DNA from: Zonotrichia leucophrys gambelii
Taxonomy: Eukaryota; Chordata; Aves; Passeriformes; Passerellidae
Direction of reading: 5' to 3'
Assembly: GCF_028769735.1 (NCBI RefSeq)
Contig: NC_088179.1
Span: 6,332,001 to 6,396,000 of the forward strand
Length of the DNA stretch: 64,000 bases
The translations under genes were made by a program, and so were the position numbers. The first letter of the stretch is position 1. The number at the start of each line of letters is the position of its first letter. The notes beneath the pieces are model-generated. The model saw only the letters and a list, made by a program, of their open reading frames with translations, ran no database searches and had not been told where the DNA came from. This document shows, piece after piece, positions 13,883 through 29,199 of the stretch.

Positions 13883-16800
13883 TTCTGCATTACCTTCTGT
13901 ACTTCTTTACCACATATGTGTGTTTAAATGGCACTACACTTATTCAACCAGACTCTCTGGCTCACAGCTTTGTGTGACTGAATTTCACAAAATATTCAGA
14001 AGCTGTGCAAGGGTCTAAGTGCAGCAGGAGGTATTTTAACTTGATGAATCTGAAGTTGTAAATTTAAATAATAAAGTAGACTGCATCTGTGGTGTCACTA
14101 CACCCACTAGTAACATTTCTCTACCAAAAAGACTAACCAAGGAGTTGACTAATGGCAGCAGATGTGACTTTACCATTAAATAATGGCACAATGTGACAGA
14201 TTCAATAATCCTCACTGCAATAAAACACAGAACTGCCATCCTAGTCCTCTAGAAAAAGCAAGTTCTGGACAAACAAAGTAGATTTGTTTCAGTCTCCCCT
14301 TTTACAGGTCCTGGGGTAATAGGAAGAGCTGCATGGAGCACTGCAGTTCAGCAATGGCAAGGAATACCAAGGACTCAACTACATGTTTTTAAAACACAGG
14401 ATATGTTCAAACTCTTTTATTTAAATATTAATTTCCTCTCGATGGGCATTTTTTGCCTGTGCACTAGCAGTTTTGCACAAGGCAGGAGGAAAATCCAGCC
14501 AGGAAGAGGTAACATAAACTGCACCAAACAAACCACTACAGCATATAAAGTAGAACTTCCATCCTACTACACACATCAGTGTTTATTTACCAGCTGAGAG
14601 AATTAACAGGCTTTTCTGCCTCTTCATATTACACTTCCAACTAGATTCACAGTTGCATACAACTAGTTCTTCCAGTACTTACTACTTTGTATTACCAACA
14701 GTTTTACTTACAGTGCCTTATCATGAAATTTACATTTTTATACCATATAATTACAAGCTATTTTGTTGCAAAACACATGTTCACAAACAAAAAGTTGGTT
14801 TGGAGCAAAAACCACCACTCCAGCACTAATGGTTTAAAGGGGCCAATACACCAGGCTGGTGTAAAAATTCTCCAGTTTCACTATGAGGCAGAAGTTAATC
14901 TGAGTTCTCCTTAAACAAAAATGTCATATATGCTATTTGTGCTATTTCCATAAGCATTTCTTCATTAAAGACACTGCTCATTACTGTGTTTCAAAGGATG
15001 TGATTGCCCCTAACAGGGCAATGACATATCCAGTCCACAACATAAAGCAACCACTTCAGACACTGATCAGAATTTATCATAAAGAAACACAGCATTAGAT
15101 CAGATTAAGTTCTGAGTTGACTTCCTATATGAAAAAATAAAGGCAATGTTCAGATCTCTGAAATGGAGAAGTTCACTACAACCGGAACAAGACTGAAGAA
15201 AAAACTATTTTTTTTGTACTCACACAAGCAGACTCACACACATACACACATGCTTATGCTAGCTGGATGTCAAAGGAAACCTATCCATCTTATACCTTCA
15301 GATTATCTAATTCTAGCAGGATTCATGCCAATCTTACTTTCCAGAAAAGCTTTCTAAAGAAGTTCAAGGAAATTTATGTGTGCTCCAGGTGAGGTATCTT
15401 CCACAGACATTTAAGGCATCCTGCACAACTACTATGTGGGATTTCTTTCTTAAATTTTCCTTTTCAACCTAATCACCCTTCCCAACTGCTGGCTGTTCAT
15501 GCTCAGATGTAATCAGCAGCATTCAGCTGCTCTAGGGAAGTGCTCTCACACACAAGGAAAAGGATACTTGCTCAGAAACAGCTTATTTGAAAAGCAAAGT
15601 CCTCACTTAGAAGTGTGGAGTGAAGGGTATAATGAGCCAGAAGCAGAAGAGAGGACCAAGGCAGCTGGACTCACAGTGCTAGGGGCAGAAAACCTGAGAG
15701 CAGGGAACTGCAAGGGACTCTGCTGTTTTCTACTTGTCCTTATGCCAAACAGGAAACTGCAAAACAGGGCTGGAAGAAGCCACCCCTCTGTGGTAAAGTT
15801 CAGACTGGACCATCAGAAGACAAAAAAGTTGTCCCTCTACACTCTTGTATTAATACAGTCACTGTGTGACAAACTACAAAAACTGTTTGACAATTGTGGA
15901 AAATTCATTGATGCGTGTAGACTACACAAGTATGAACCCTTGTGTTTTTCTGGTTTTAATAAAAGAAATACCTGTTTCTGAAAGATGAAGTTCTCATAAC
16001 CAGAAAAATCAAACTCTTCCTCTTTCTCTCCTTCTACCTGAGAATAAAGTCATTGATAAAAAACATCCTGAAAGCTTGAGACACACAACTATTTTGTCAC
16101 CTGTCCTAAAGAACAGAGCAGGAGGAGGAATACTTCATATTTCAGCATTTGGAGTTATTTAAACTATAATGAACACAATATAGTCCTTTAACATGCAGTT
16201 AACTGCTTATTTTAGTGTAGAAAAAAAGTCTGATGTTTTCATTCAATCCCACTTATAATGACCTTTATGCCTTTGTAGCTTTTTAAACCTGCACCTCTAT
16301 ATTTTAAGATGACATAAATTTATGCTGGTCCAGTTAAAATTACCTACAGAGGAATATAAAGCAGGCAGTAGAAGACACCATTTAGTTCAAACATACAGTG
16401 GGAAACAAGTAAATGTTTCCCTTTTTTACCTGTTTTCCAAGCATGCACAATAATCAGGGCAGACATGACAACCATTATATAAAACTCCCTTTATAAAAAA
16501 CCTATTTTCTAGTAGATTGTTTGGTTTATTATAGTGTTTCTTCAATAACAATCTCATCATGAGCTCCGTTTTAAAAAGACTCTAGGATTTTACAACAATG
16601 AATCCAATACATGCATTCCATCAATATTTCCTGTACACACAAAGCTACCCACATTTTTTGCAGTCCTTAGGTTGTTTGCCTCTCCAGTGCTGAAGTAATC
16701 CAGCCATTTTAGCCAAAAACCAAACAAACTAAAAAACTGACAACATCCTGACAGAGTCCTTCAAAGCAACTCTCTGACAACAACAACACCAAATCAAGTT

Positions 16801-18150
16801 AAATAAACTCTATTGTAGACTAGGTACCCACATCTTAAAAAGCTGAACCCAAAACTTGAAGAAAATAAACTCCTTAATCTAGCAGTTACTACATTATTAT
16901 TTCCATTCCCAAGAAGACACCCAAAACAAAAGATTTCAGGCATTAGGCTGACTTCCAACACAAAATCCTTTCCTTGTTGACCAAGTCACCTTATCCTTTC
17001 CAAGTGCAAAATACATTCAAACAACAGCTCACACAAATGAAGCAATGTTTTCTACAATTAACTGGTCATGCCTTTACCCCCTTCTTCATTTCCCATTTCC
17101 AATGACCCTGCTCTCTCCCTCTGTGCTCCCTGCTGGAGTACATGATGGTGTGTCATGCTCTGTACAGCACCAGAAAAAAGACATGGAAAACTCTAGCTTT
17201 TCCTGGTTTAGAGACAAGATTTGTCCCCTCAATATTCTTGCCCAAACCCTGCATCTGACTGCAAGGAAAAGGCATTAGCATCAGCACAAACAACAACCCT
17301 GCACTCCACACTCAGGCAGAGTTTCCAGCAACCAGGTGAGAGAGAAGAAAGGATCAGATGCAGGCAGATCAATTCTAGCCTTCCCTGCTTCATCCAATGT
17401 CTTGGGCACACCACAGAAACCCCTCCTGCAATGTGAAAATGGTATCTAGAAATTGGAAACATGAATTCTAAATCCTGCAGAAATAGAAAAATAATCATCA
17501 GGAACTAACCTTGCAACAAATTTACCAAATGCCGTGATGTGTTCGGCATCACTCAGGAGTTTTTGTTTGCTCTGGATTAAATATTCTATAAGACTTATTT
17601 CTGCTAAAGGTTAGGAACTTGAGACATATTCACTCATGTTAACCCTACAGCCACTAGATCTAGAGCCAAATTAGATCACCACTCCCAGGTCTGATTCTGC
17701 AAGCACATAGCATCATTTAAGGCCAAACAAATCATAATGCCCGTTCAGCCCATCTTTAAAATAATTTCATTGAAGTTCTGTGCACAACATATATTACACT
17801 CTATCATGTTCTAATAAGTCCTTAAACCAAAACTGAAAGCCCAAGTGATAGAAAAATTACCACTGAGCACTTGTGAGATCCTCACTACTCATGGTGCACA
17901 GCAAGCTCTCTATGTGGTCTGCAGCATTCCTAATGCAGTCAAACCATGACAGAAGGAAGAAATACCAGCATCAACTAGGCTAGCACAGCATGGCCATGCT
18001 TCACTTCCTACACCCATCAAAATCATCCTGGATATATTGTTAGTAGTACCCCACATCCCTCTCCAGTGTGCCTCTCCTGTTCTGGTTGGCCATTTCAGTA
18101 CAACCTGCAGCTCCCAGCCTGCAGAGGCACGTCAGTGTCAACCCAAAACC

Positions 18151-18290
18151 CTGGGAGAGCTGCTGGACACACCAGATGCTTGTGCTGCCATTCACAGGGA
18201 CCTGGGCACACTGGAGCACTGGACACACAGGGATCATGTGAAGTCCAATAAAGTGTACAGCCAAGAACCACACAGAGAAGACCTGTCCAC
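18151..18290 (+). mobile_element. CR1 LINE fragment (reverse-transcriptase ORF, C-terminal part)
   Basis: The plus-strand frame contains DTPDACAAIHRDLGTLEHW followed by THRDHVKSNKVY. This matches the conserved stretch of the CR1 ORF2 reverse transcriptase in which an Asp-Thr-Pro and an Ile-x-Arg-Asp-Leu-x-x-Leu-Glu-x-Trp motif are followed by a Met/Val-Lys-x-Asn-Lys motif. The fragment is short. Flanking sequence loses the match on both sides, so it is a truncated and degenerate insertion, antisense to STAG1. The open frame that contains it is only a remnant. Confidence 0.8.
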
Positions 18291-21200
18291 AAAAGTGGAG
18301 TATTTAGCAGATGCTTATTATCATTGACTTAAGTTTCTATTCTTCCATTCTTTACGGTATCACCAGACACTTTACCCATACCTGTGGGATCAAAAACTAC
18401 CTTGTGGCAACCATTAGCTGTCCATTTAAATTGCCTTCAATTGCAGTTGTCTCCTCAGTTGCACCAACATGCAGAACTGACTCTACAGGCAAAACAGCTG
18501 TTGCTGCTTCCTCTCACCAAATGCTTTTAGCCTAGACAGGTCCTGCCCAGTCAGCCAGAAAAATCATCTGAAGTGTCACATCAGAGCACATGAAATTATT
18601 CTGTGCTGCTCGACATTCCAAATGCAAGACCTCACACTGAAAGGCTGCACAAATCCCTTCTTCCAGAGCTGGGAATAAAATCCTTACGTGACAAAAACAT
18701 CCGAGCCATGCTACCACATTTCTATACTTAGTTCTCTGTCTCTAAAAATGTGTGAGCTGCCAAAACCAATCAGTTTTTCTGTATCTTCTGCTACCATTTC
18801 CAGAAGGTAGCAGCTAATTCCTGTACTGTGCAGGTCTGTGCTAAGGCACGGACACCAAGATCACACAGGACAGCTGATACAATCTTTTACCATGGCTACA
18901 GTAGCATAATTAATTTAAATGTCACACATCACTCAGACAATTGTTTGATCTCCAGTGTTTTGTCTGATAGCTTTTAAATATATTTTCATATACTGCTTTC
19001 TTCTAATGCCCAGGATGGCTAATACTAAAAATACTTATCAATGCTTCATGAAAACAATTGTTGTAGATCTGGCTTGCTCAAGAACAGAAATGTTATCATT
19101 TCAATTTTTAATTATAATTTTTTTTTAAATAAGCGTTAATTTGATAGACTGAGCATATGAAAACAAGCTTGCCTTCCCTTTGTTATTCTTACAGACTCTT
19201 CAGACATAACTGCTCTTTCTTCTGTGGACACTCTGAGACACTTGACCTGATTTTCTGCAGCACTGAGCATTCATAACTGTTGCTGAGATCACCGGGGGCT
19301 ACGGGCACTCCACCACTCATAGGGCAAATAATTATGAGCTGACTGCACAAGACTAAGAGTGAAGGCACTGACTTCTAATGTTAGTCCAATATCTGGATGA
19401 TTAAGGCCTAAATTAACAACTTGCTCCTTCCCATCTGTCCATTAGGATAACATCAGACACCTACCTGCCTCATGCCCACCTGCTCTGAACACAAAATACA
19501 CAGAACAAAAAGGGCTCTGCTAAGTTACTTCTACTGTCCTCAGGCTGTGAGAATGAATAGATAGATCCTGAAGCCTTCTGTTTCTCTGCACTTGTATTTC
19601 CAAAACTTAGGAGTCTTGAGAAGATAAATTCAATTGTCTTTTTAAGATGGCACAAGAACATTAAGAATCATAAAAAAAGCCCATGGACCAAGTTTTAGTT
19701 GACAGAGATTTTTCTTACTGTGGAAACTGTAAAGTCATCCTCCAAACAAAAGCCTGAACAATCAATAAAAACTTGCAAAAGACTGAATAATAAAAGGGAC
19801 AGTATAAAGTATAAAGGGGCAGTATGAGTGAGAGAGATAAAGTTATCAAGGTAATTAAACTCTTCATCCTAAAAGGACCACCCTGATCAGCTGATGCTTT
19901 CTCAGCTCACTAAAATGACCAAAAGCTTCTCGAGGTTTGGCCTAGCTGATTTTAGAGGGCCAAGCCAATGTTCCAAGAGGTTCTAACACAGGAAAAGCAA
20001 CAGAAGGGTACAACTGGACGCAGCAGACTGAAGAGGACGACTTCTTTTCCCATATGTAAAAACTGCTGCAAAGGCAATGGAGAGGGACAGTAAAGAGCAT
20101 TTCTCAGTGGGAACACACAAGCAATGGGTGTGTGCTGCAGCAAGGACAACTCAGGTAAGACACACACAAACGAGGCAGGGACCACTGGAGCTCTCCAATA
20201 GTGTGCTCAATCAAATGTGAATTACCCACCACTGCGTATTTTTGCTTTTCCCAAGTAAATAGGTCAAGTTTGTCAGGTGCAACAGGCAAGGTCTGTGGTG
20301 AAAGCTTATTCTGAGGAGCTTGAAACAGCTGGGAAAAACCAGACATGGCTTTTGGGACACAGCCTGCTTTAGGTCTGAAGACATGGCACAACCAGAGCTG
20401 TGCCTGCAGGAAGGAAAGGCTGGGGACTAGGCCAAATCTCCATACCCTTTCTTACCCCACCTCTTCCAATGTTTCTGGGACTTTCACCTTCAATCAAACA
20501 TCTGTGACAATAATTAAAACTAAATCCAGTGATTAAAATCACATTCAAACACTGCAGTGAGTGCTCATTCCTAGAAAATAATCCACATTTAGAGGAAGGC
20601 AGGAATCCCTGGTACAGTCAGACATGTAGAGGGCCACAGAGGCTGTAGATACTCGTCTCTGTGCAGCACAAAGCACAGCAGGCCAGGAGCTCACACTGTC
20701 TGCAGGCACACCAGAGCACTGTTAATAGATTTTTATGCTACCTCAGAAAAGTGTTTACTCATCTGTAATTTCTCTCAGCAGTGGACATCTGGTGTTCTAT
20801 TATTCATTGCATCTGGAAAATTGCCAACAATAAAACCAATTTTCACAAAAAGGAAGCAAAGCCTGACATGAAGAATGCTGGAATAAAGGAAAAAACTCTC
20901 AGAATGGTTCACGTTTTTGTTCCCTTTGTCTTTTATTTTCTCCTCATATGGGGGACTCTGAGTAGAAAAGCCAAAAGGAACTGCAGAACATTTTTCTCAG
21001 ATTATAAAAGAAAACAAGCATTTTAAATTCACATATAAATTAAAAACTCTGGCAAATGACTGATTCTGGTACTCATTTGAACATATGGGGGTAGTGCACA
21101 AAGGCTAGATGAAACTAAGGTCAGTAAAATCCTAACTTAGCTGCTAAGAGAAAGGATATTTAATGGTTAATACAAAGACTTGTATATATCAAGTAGAAGA

Positions 21201-24200
21201 AAATGTAGGACCACTCTAACATGCAATATTCCACCAATTTGCTGATAGGCACCTGTAATGCTCTCCTCAAAAGAACACAAACACATAATGGCTCTTCAAA
21301 GGAAGGAGGTGGTGCCGAGGACTTTGTTAAAACATTCCCACCTCAAAACTGATCCCTCAGGAAGCCAACATCTCACACTCTGAGCTTTGGAGGAACAGCT
21401 CCACCAATTCCTTCACTGCCAGACCTGTCAAGATCCACAGCCTTGCAAAGATAGCCTATCCAAGATGCTCAAACAGCAAAGATTTCTGGGCATTATCTCA
21501 GAGTGACTGAGGCACTGAAAGCCTCTCCTCAGTATTCACATCTACTCCAGAGACAAGCCTTACAAAGTTTTAGGCTAAGAGTCTTCCAGTGCTATCAGTT
21601 CAGGAACTGGAAGACCCTGGTGCACCAGTTTTTCTGAATCCAGGGAATTCAGCAATGCTCCAATGACAAAACCCCATGGATTCCTGCACTCCTGCCTAAC
21701 AACAGGTTGGAGGCTCAGCTTAACCCTCAGCCTGATGCAGCTAATTGGTATCTGTTCCACGACAGCTCCTTATTCACTCAAAGATCATCTTTCTGTGAAC
21801 ATGAGGGTGTGTGGATGTTTTAAAATTAAGTACTTCATGTTTCAATCTGCTCAGAAGTGATGTTGCATTTGAAGAAGGGATTAGTAAATATCCAATAAGC
21901 ATTTTACAAGGAGCATAATGCTATCTCTCTGCAGTGAGGCAGGCCAAACACCCTTGCTTTTAGTAACCACTTTTACTAGCATTAAGAGGACAGGGGTTCC
22001 ACTGATGCTTTTCATTTAAGCAGGAATAAATTTACCAGGAAATATAAGAAAGCTGGTTTTCTTCCATTGTTAATTATTTTTAGCCCAAGTAACTCTGTAA
22101 ATGAATTTTTTCAAAAATCCCATTTGCTTTAGCATAAAAGAGACTTCTCAGAAGAGGTCCTGGTAGCACAGATTTTTTGACACTTGATTCTTGACATTCT
22201 GTGGGACTATTGACAGAGTATATGGATGTACCACAAAGAGGGAGTAATTTCCACATCCACTAGCCAGAGAACCTAAATTATAAATACCTGAAAAGCAGCT
22301 CCTAAAAAACAATTTGCAAAAACTGAACAAGAGCCAAAAAAAAAGGAGCAGAGGTAGACCATAAAAGATAAGGTTATCAAAAAAAGATCATTATATATAT
22401 CAATAGAAAAGCTACAGAATCAACCTCTACTTCCCAACCCCAACAAGTTCTTGACAAAATTCAACCCGGTATCAAACCAGACACCCTCCACCTACATCTT
22501 GTACCACAACAATCCCTCTTCTGAACCAATCCACAAACTGCAACCTTTCAGGAAAAAAACCACCCAAGCCCTAAATCTTCCCATGCCCCAAAACACCAAA
22601 GAAAAATCTGTGAGCAATCCCAAACCCTGTCAATAGCAAAACAAGCTGGCAACTAACTTGGTTCTTCTTCAGTAAAATTTGCTTCAAATTCTCCTCCCAG
22701 TAAATGAATCAACAGTATTCTCCTCTACCAGGAATTTTCTCATCTGTTCCCCAAGACCATGGGGCTGTGCAGGTTGTTAATCCAAGGAGACCAGATGGGA
22801 AAAACCCCATCAGAACACATTGGAGTATTCCCTTCACCACTCAGTGAGCTGGTTACAAGAGAAACTACACTGCATCTATAAACTACACAATTTAAATCAT
22901 CCCTCCATCAAAGCTACCACAAACTCACTAAGGCAAATCATCAGTTTCCCATTTACCACATTTTGCCTTAAGAACTTAAAAGAACAATAACTCCAGAGTC
23001 CACATGCTGCTAAATAGCCCAAATCTATCCTAGCCTGACACTGCCCCGGTCTAAAGGCAGTGGATGAGACTCATAAACAGGCTGAAATCCTCATGGGCTT
23101 ATTCTTCAACAAAGATTATAAAGGTACAAGCAAGCCCACTCTTCTGAAACACAGAGGTGATGTATTTTTCCTCTGAAAACTCACACACTTTCAAAGCCAT
23201 CCCCTGTGTGACACCAAGCATCTCTATCAGACCGTTCCCAAAGCCTACCCTGAGACTGGTTTCCTGTCCACCAGGCCAACACCTCCTGTCACAAAGCCAA
23301 CAGAGTGAAACTCAAACAAGCCATAAAGTGGAGGCAGTGCCCCAAGAGCCTGGGTGTGTGCTGGGAGCGCTCAGCACTGCACTGAGCCAAGAGAACCTTC
23401 CCAAAGACTGCCTCACACAAACCCTACCATATCTGCTCAACAAACCTCACCAGCACTCCATTAGCACACATGGCACAGCTTTTGACCTGTAGCAGCAGTA
23501 CAGTCAAATCCTTCACTGCAAAAGCATACATTAAAAAATTTCTTCTCATCCATCTTAAAACAACCTGACCACCACAACAAAGTTGTGCGGAAAAGCACAT
23601 TTTTTTCAATGGACACACACAGTCATGCTGGAGATAGAAATAAAAAGCCTTGCAAGCATGTTGTTTCCCAGGTGAACTCATACTGCAACCAAAACTCAAA
23701 TCTAAATCCAGAGGCTAACACAATTCCCCAAAGCCCAAAGGCTTCCCCAACACTACACAGGAGAACAGCAAGAGGACAAGCAGCAAACAAGGAAATTATT
23801 TGCCAGAAGAACACTTCCCAGAACAAAACCATTCCACTCCTAAAGTTCTCACTCTCAATCTGAAACACTCATGGAGGTGCACAGCTGGAAAATAAAGGTT
23901 CCCATTAATTTTAAATAATTGATTCAAAAGGGAAAGTGGCTTTATCCCACATTAGTTTCCTCCATCCCTATAACTAATCTCTCTGCCCCACAGGCAAAAC
24001 CTCCCCACACCTCAGCAATGAATTGCTTTCTGCCTGTACTGAGCTTCAGGATTGTGGCTTTATTTTAGTCTAAAGCAGTGTGATCCAGGAGCTTGCCTAC
24101 TCTTTCACAGCAATATCAATTGACCTAAAAATACATAACCTGTACCTACAAGCCTTTCTTGATTGAGACATGAGGGAAAGAAAATATTTATTTTAGCTCA

Positions 24201-27200
24201 GTGAATAATCCTGAAAAAAAGTTTTTATCATTCAGAAATTAATTCTGGTTAGTCAAAAATCCTAGGAAGACTAGCTAGAGGGGGCAGAACTGCTTGCTCT
24301 TTGTTATTTAAAAATGGAGGTGTAGAGCACAAGGACACAGGTGAGCTGTGCATTTACTGCAGTGTAGCATCACCAAAATGGGCTTTGCTAACTGCACTGA
24401 CCACACAACAGCTCATTCCCCATCATCTTCCTCACTGTCCTTTGAGTGTTTTCCCTCCTGACTCAAATACTTGACTCTGAAGGCATGGTGACAACTCCAA
24501 CATCAAAGCTATCACTAATGTATTTGGATACTCTAAATTGCAAACACTGATAATTTCTTTCATAACTGTATCTTGCATTGCTTACAGAAATACAGGAACA
24601 CCTCTTTTTATTTCTGAAGAGTTATTTGACAAGCAGATGACAAAAACTGGAATTAGTGTGACAGTGTCTGAGCAAGCATCATTCATTTTTGTGCTCCCAA
24701 CTTTAAAGCCTACCCAAAAATACTTTCTCCTGCTAACATTGACAGCAGTCCTTCCCCCAAGACAAGGAAGAATTTTTCGATCTGGGAAATATTTACTAAA
24801 ACAATTCATTGGACTAATGCAGCAGTTTGCAGCCTAATGAAATAGCTTAGCTAAGTTTAGCCAAAATGGACCACTTAAAAAGAGACACAAGAAAGATCTT
24901 GCCTCCCTTGGAAAGGCTGCCAGCAGATGAAGGCTGCTCCATGATGTTGGTAACGACATTATCCACAGCTCCAGTATGAACTGCCAGAGTGCTTGATTTC
25001 TCTAAAGATACCCAAACAGAGAGGAAACCCTGTGGTACTGGAAAACTGGAACATGGGCTCTGCCAGCAACCTAAACCAGTTACCTTCCTGTAGGAAATAA
25101 TTAAGGAACCAAACCTCCTCCCCACCTGGTCCCCAAAGATCAAGGTTCACAGCTAACCTTGGCTGTGAATTGAGGAAAGAACCCAAGGATTAATCACCAG
25201 AAGAAACGCAGAGTAGCTGCAGAGAGCTACCTCTCACAGGTAGCAGGCTAACAGATGAAACCAAGAGCCACAAACCAACATCTCTGAGGGACCAAAGAAT
25301 GGCAAAAATGTGGGATCCTGAGGCTATCCTGATACAACCAAAACTTGTTTAGAAATGTGCAGGAGGCTTAGAGGCATCTGCCTGGTTTGTGTCTGTGCAA
25401 GGCCAAAGCTCCATTCAGATGGAGTGGTGAAGTTAAGGTCAGAGCTCAGAGCAGAGTCTTCAACATCTGGAATTTAAGAAGTGCTACTCACAGAACTCTC
25501 TGCTAAGCCACAGTGATGCTTTCCAACAGTACCAGCCTCTGCTTACACACACAGCCTTAAAAATCTCTTCCCTGGGAACAACAGACTAAGAAAAAAAGAA
25601 AAATTAACAGGTGAGAAAAGAGCCTCATGCCCAGACAAGATGAGAATCATCTTCTACCATCACATATAAGACATTGGAAATAGAAAAAGCACAATTCTCT
25701 CAGTACTGCTGGTAAGACTGAGTGAAACTTAACAGAAACTATGGAAAAGAGAAGCTGATGCTCCCTAGTGAGAAGGGAAACTCCAGCAGCTGATCCACAC
25801 AAGAGGATATTTCCCCCTGTAAGACTCCTTGGCTTTTGTTTTTGCAGAGAAGAGAACAGACCACACAGCTTCAAATGCTGAAGAATTTGCAAATATTTTC
25901 TTATGTGCTTCAGAAAAACCAAGCAGAGGACTTTCAGTATCTTACACAGCTACATAAAAAGAAAATACATCCAGTAACTGATATTTGAAACTGTCAGGCT
26001 GTAAGAGCAAGAGTGAGAATATTTTGAAGCATTTCCTTAAACAGATTCTCAATTCCCATGAGATTCTCAAGAGCAAATGCTAGCTAAAAATTGTAACCCC
26101 AGGAGTTAGCTAAGGGAACATTTCCTCTAGGAACAATCCTTACAGAAAATACAAGGAAGACACAAGTTTTCATTTCTCTTGTACCTGGTCCTACCTCCAT
26201 TTCCCTACAAATTATTCAAATAAATGTAAACATTAATCTATAAGCATTGCCTTCACCCTTGAGGCAAAGGTAGAGCAAGCTTTTCCAGAGCACACAGTAT
26301 ACACAAGTATATGTAACATAACATTTAGCTATCATTTGAATACTTCAAAAGTATCAAGGAAGTTTTTTATCCAGGGGTTATACCAACACTTAGCACTCCC
26401 ACAAATCAAAACACAGAAAACATGACTACATATCAAAGAATAATAATCGTTAAAAAAAACCCCAAGCCAACATAGAACAGATATTTTCTTTTCCAACAGG
26501 ACTTTGGGAAGAGCTTTCATACAATGGTTGAACCAATCTGATTGGCTGCTGTTGTTTAAAATGCAGTCCCTGCTTTTTCCTCCTGCTCCAGATCACATTT
26601 TCCTACTCTTTTTTTTTTTTCAGCAGCTTGGATAATCCCAGTGAATGGAGACACAGGGGACACTGGAAAAGGAGAGAAGGGAGGAAGCAGACCCAGTCTT
26701 CCCGCCCTCCCTGCTCCCATGCACAGCAATTCTATCATATTGATTCCATTGAAAATGCAGCACAGCTGCAGAACAAAGGAGGCAACATATAACAAAGTCC
26801 ACATAAAACACTCCACACTATATATAACCCGAGAGAAAGCCATTAATTGAAGTATCATAGTACACTTCCTACATGTTACATTAATTTCATTTATGACCAT
26901 CCAGAATGTGCTCCCATAAGTCATTATTTTTGTTATCTTAAGGCAGTGTTAATTCAAGATTCAAAATAATGGCCTAGGTATAGGCTGATCACTCTAAAAG
27001 AGATATATGAATGCTCTCTAACCATAGCAGTAAAAATTAAAAAGTAAAGAAAAACCCAGGAGACACTATTGAAGAACTATTTCAGAGAAAAACACAAATG
27101 CAAAGTATTTAGGATAAAGTCCTTTGCACAGCACTTCTAGCTCAGTTTCAGAGCAAAACAAAAAGCAGAGTCAGTAGGAAGCAACATCTGAATGAATGTC

Positions 27201-29199
27201 TGGGAATGCCAGTCACTACTGCCCACTGCCCTGAACATCAGGCACTGGGGCTCCTCCCTCCCATGGCTGCACTGGCACTTGGCTTTCTGCCCATTTGCAC
27301 AACCCAGGAAATCATCTAGCAATTTTCAAAACTGTTTTCCAGTTGTTTGTGTTTGGATCAGCTCCCTGAACTTGCTCATCCCTTGATTGCATGAGCACAG
27401 GACCAGGCCTAGGGAAGAGACAGGAACAGCCAGGAGAGAACAGGACCAGGGGATCTGCACTGGCCTAAACTGCTACAGAAATGTATTGTACCTTACTGAA
27501 AGATCTTAGAAAAAGAAGGAAAACCCCTCCAGTTTCTCAAAACTCCAGTGTATTCTACAAATGTACTTCAAAAATAGGTGCTAATGCTCAATAAATACAA
27601 CACAGTGCTTTTGGATCAATGAGTATGGATTCCTTTCCTAACAAAACTCTAAAGATGTCAAAGAAAAAGCAGTGTCAGATTAAGGCCATTTGGAGGTTTT
27701 TTTAATAATCTTTGCATAAATAGAAAGCATCTAATTATAGCACATGATAGCCGGTTTCTTGCCAATCCGTGTGATATCCTAAGTAAGCGTTTTCTCCACA
27801 AAATTCTCTTACACTGTTTTGAGGGGAGAGGACAGGGAGGGGGGAAGGGCTACCTTCTTTCTGACTCCCATTTCTCATTTTTCTACCAGTATTAGTCTGC
27901 ATTAACAGCCAAATCATACACACACACTCACACAACACTGCCAGTGACCTACTAGAAAGTTGCTATAGCAACGACTGCTTTCAGAAATACACGTTGTGCA
28001 TTTTAAGTGCCATCATAGTGTAACTCATCTGTCAATTAATAACCATGCCTCACAGGAACACACCACATACTCCAAAAAAAATTAACAAATAAACACAGAG
28101 GCTTTATGTCCACAAAAGGAAGCACTGGGAAACCCCGTGTGGGCTTAGACTCACTACCAATGGAAAAAACCAAACAATGACACATATTTAGCACCAAGAT
28201 GTAACTCTCACATTCCTGTTTAAGTGCACTCAATTCATGAAGTATGAAACAACTTTAGTCTTAAAAGGGGAAATCACTTGTAAATATCATTACATGTCTA
28301 GTTTAAGTAACTCCAACTTAGTTTTAAAATCATCTATAGTAACATACATCATTTAATTTAGGTTTCTGTTACATTTTGAGTGAAATCTCTAATAAGAAGC
28401 AATGGATTTGAAAACATATTGAGTAAATAAAAATCTGAGTATCTACTTTCAGCCTCAGTAGACTTCATGAAACCCTGTGGCCAGGTTATTTCTAATTAGC
28501 CATCAGACTAAACCTGTGACACTGTCCCTTTCTCTGGATGCAGGTGTCCACCAGTTTTTGGTGATGTGTTAGATACAAAGCATAAACACAGAAAAGGACT
28601 GAACATCTAAAACGTCAATTAGTTATTCACAGAGAGAAAACTTCAGGAAAATTCAACTAGCACAACTGGAAACTCAAGAATACTCCAGTACTACCCAGAG
28701 CAGCTCTTTGTTTTCTTTCCCAGCCCTGCCGTGCACCAGCAGGTGATTTTCAGTCAAGTCCATGCCCTAAGGTCCAGTTCTTCTGTCTCAGCTGTGGCAC
28801 ATGTGCTGTCCATGGACTGTCACTGACCAGTGCAAGGTCAGTGCACTGCTAACTGCAGAATATTCTCTGTACAGAACACAAAGGCTAATGCCTGAGCTTT
28901 GCAGAGACCCTGGATCACCAAGGGCTGTCTGCATCAATGGCATGGTGAGAAAGCCTGCAGAGCTTCTGAGCTCCAATGTGACCTTGAAAAGTGTTTCAGT
29001 TTCCTTTTTCACATCCTCTAAATCCAGTCCAAATCACATGACAAATTCTCTCACATGACAAAGATAAAAATCACTTTCCTGTAATGTTTCTTTGTTTGAG
29101 ATGAACATCAAGCTCTCACAGCACCCAGCCTTTGACAATATACTGGTAGTGATGCCAGCTGAAATCCTCCTGGGTGTCAGAAGACAGAGTAAGAGGCCA

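Noticed and set aside
15499..15981. 160-codon plus-strand open frame
   Set aside because: No family resemblance, AT-rich intronic context, no exon signals that define it. Treated as chance.
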